DNA of 64,000 bases from Thermus neutrinimicus (GTDB taxonomy: Bacteria; Deinococcota; Deinococci; Deinococcales; Thermaceae). This document shows, in pieces, positions 63,853-64,000 of the stretch. Below the pieces are notes generated by a model. The model worked only from the letters and a program-made list of their open reading frames with translations. It searched no databases and had not been told where the DNA came from. The translations under genes were made by a program, and so were the position numbers. Every line of letters begins with the position of its first letter. Positions within the stretch are counted from its first letter, which is position 1. The DNA lies in assembly GCF_022760955.1 (NCBI RefSeq), contig NZ_JAKTNU010000011.1:1-64000 (forward strand), given 5' to 3'.

Positions 63853-64000
63853 AGGTAGTAGTGGCCCTCTCCCAGGTCAAAGAAGGCTTCCTCATAGGCT
63901 AGGCCCTCTATGGGGGTCTCCGGGGGAATCGCCAGGGAGGTACCCCCCACCCTTATGCCCTCCGGCTCCAGCTGGAGGATCCCTTGGGACAATTCCCTGG
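63822..64000 (-). CDS. 3' end of an unidentified gene running off the right edge (partial)
   Basis: On the minus strand an open frame enters at 64000 and ends at a TAG at 63822-63824, giving about 59 C-terminal residues. Readable stretches are QLEPEGIRVGGTSLAIPPE and GLAYEEAFFDLGEGHYYLYA. Codons are mostly G/C-ending, as in real genes here. The family cannot be named from this fragment. Confidence 0.5.
   Translation of the reverse strand, partial: RELSQGILQLEPEGIRVGGTSLAIPPETPIEGLAYEEAFFDLGEGHYYLYALSSSTPS

Overview
The window comes from a Thermus-type bacterium (Deinococcota). The evidence is high GC with G/C-ending codons, GTG and TTG starts, AGGAGG-type ribosome sites mixed with leaderless starts, and proteins whose lengths and N-termini match Thermus thermophilus orthologues (Rho, PdxS, PdxT, AsnRS, ValRS, OTCase, IGPS). 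No rRNA, insertion sequence, phage gene or CRISPR array is present. There is one tRNA (Gln, UUG).

Layout. 1-4.4 kb (+): transaldolase-rho, a LysM/M23 cell-wall hydrolase, pdxS. 4.4-8.7 kb (+): a SmtB-type zinc sensor, a P1B-2 Zn/Cd/Pb ATPase and NhaA lie between pdxS and its partner pdxT. 8.7-11.6 kb (-): a DctPQM TRAP transporter of less GC-rich composition. 11.8-18.1 kb (-): asnS, a HAD phosphatase, a PhzF-like protein, aspS and hisS. 18.2-21.6 kb: two small unknowns, then modABC (-). 21.7-25.2 kb (+): argF-orf-argC-argJ. 25.3-27.1 kb (+): a small outer-membrane barrel, a lipoprotein and a DUF420 membrane protein. 27.1-32.9 kb (-): a cell-shape and division cluster read deoC-PLD-maf-mreC-mreD-mrdA-minC.

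33-47 kb (+): ychF, tRNA-Gln, a degenerate receiver protein, PBP1A, a TrmJ-like methylase, a NarL-type histidine kinase, a low-molecular-weight phosphatase overlapping a fructosamine kinase, a DUF4388 protein, psuG, a RodZ-like protein, rimO, trkA and trkH. 47.2-49.7 kb (+): alpha-glucan phosphorylase. 49.8-55.2 kb (+): an amino-acid ABC importer whose ATPase gene lies beyond an interposed TAXI-TRAP system. 55.2-64 kb: a membrane protein, a patatin (-), trpC-hisA-orf, recJ, a hypothetical gene, valS (-), and two small or partial genes at the right edge.

The most interesting signals are in gene expression. Many genes start exactly 6-7 nt after a TANNNT -10 box, so they should be leaderless. 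At four junctions with 4-nt gaps (and a fifth with 5 nt) the last T of the -10 box is the first base of the upstream stop codon, and the penultimate sense codon is a rare NTA codon. Three leaders carry hairpins at or close to the predicted transcript 5' end. The palindrome CCTCGAGG is strongly over-represented. All statements come from reading the sequence; no database search or folding program was run.
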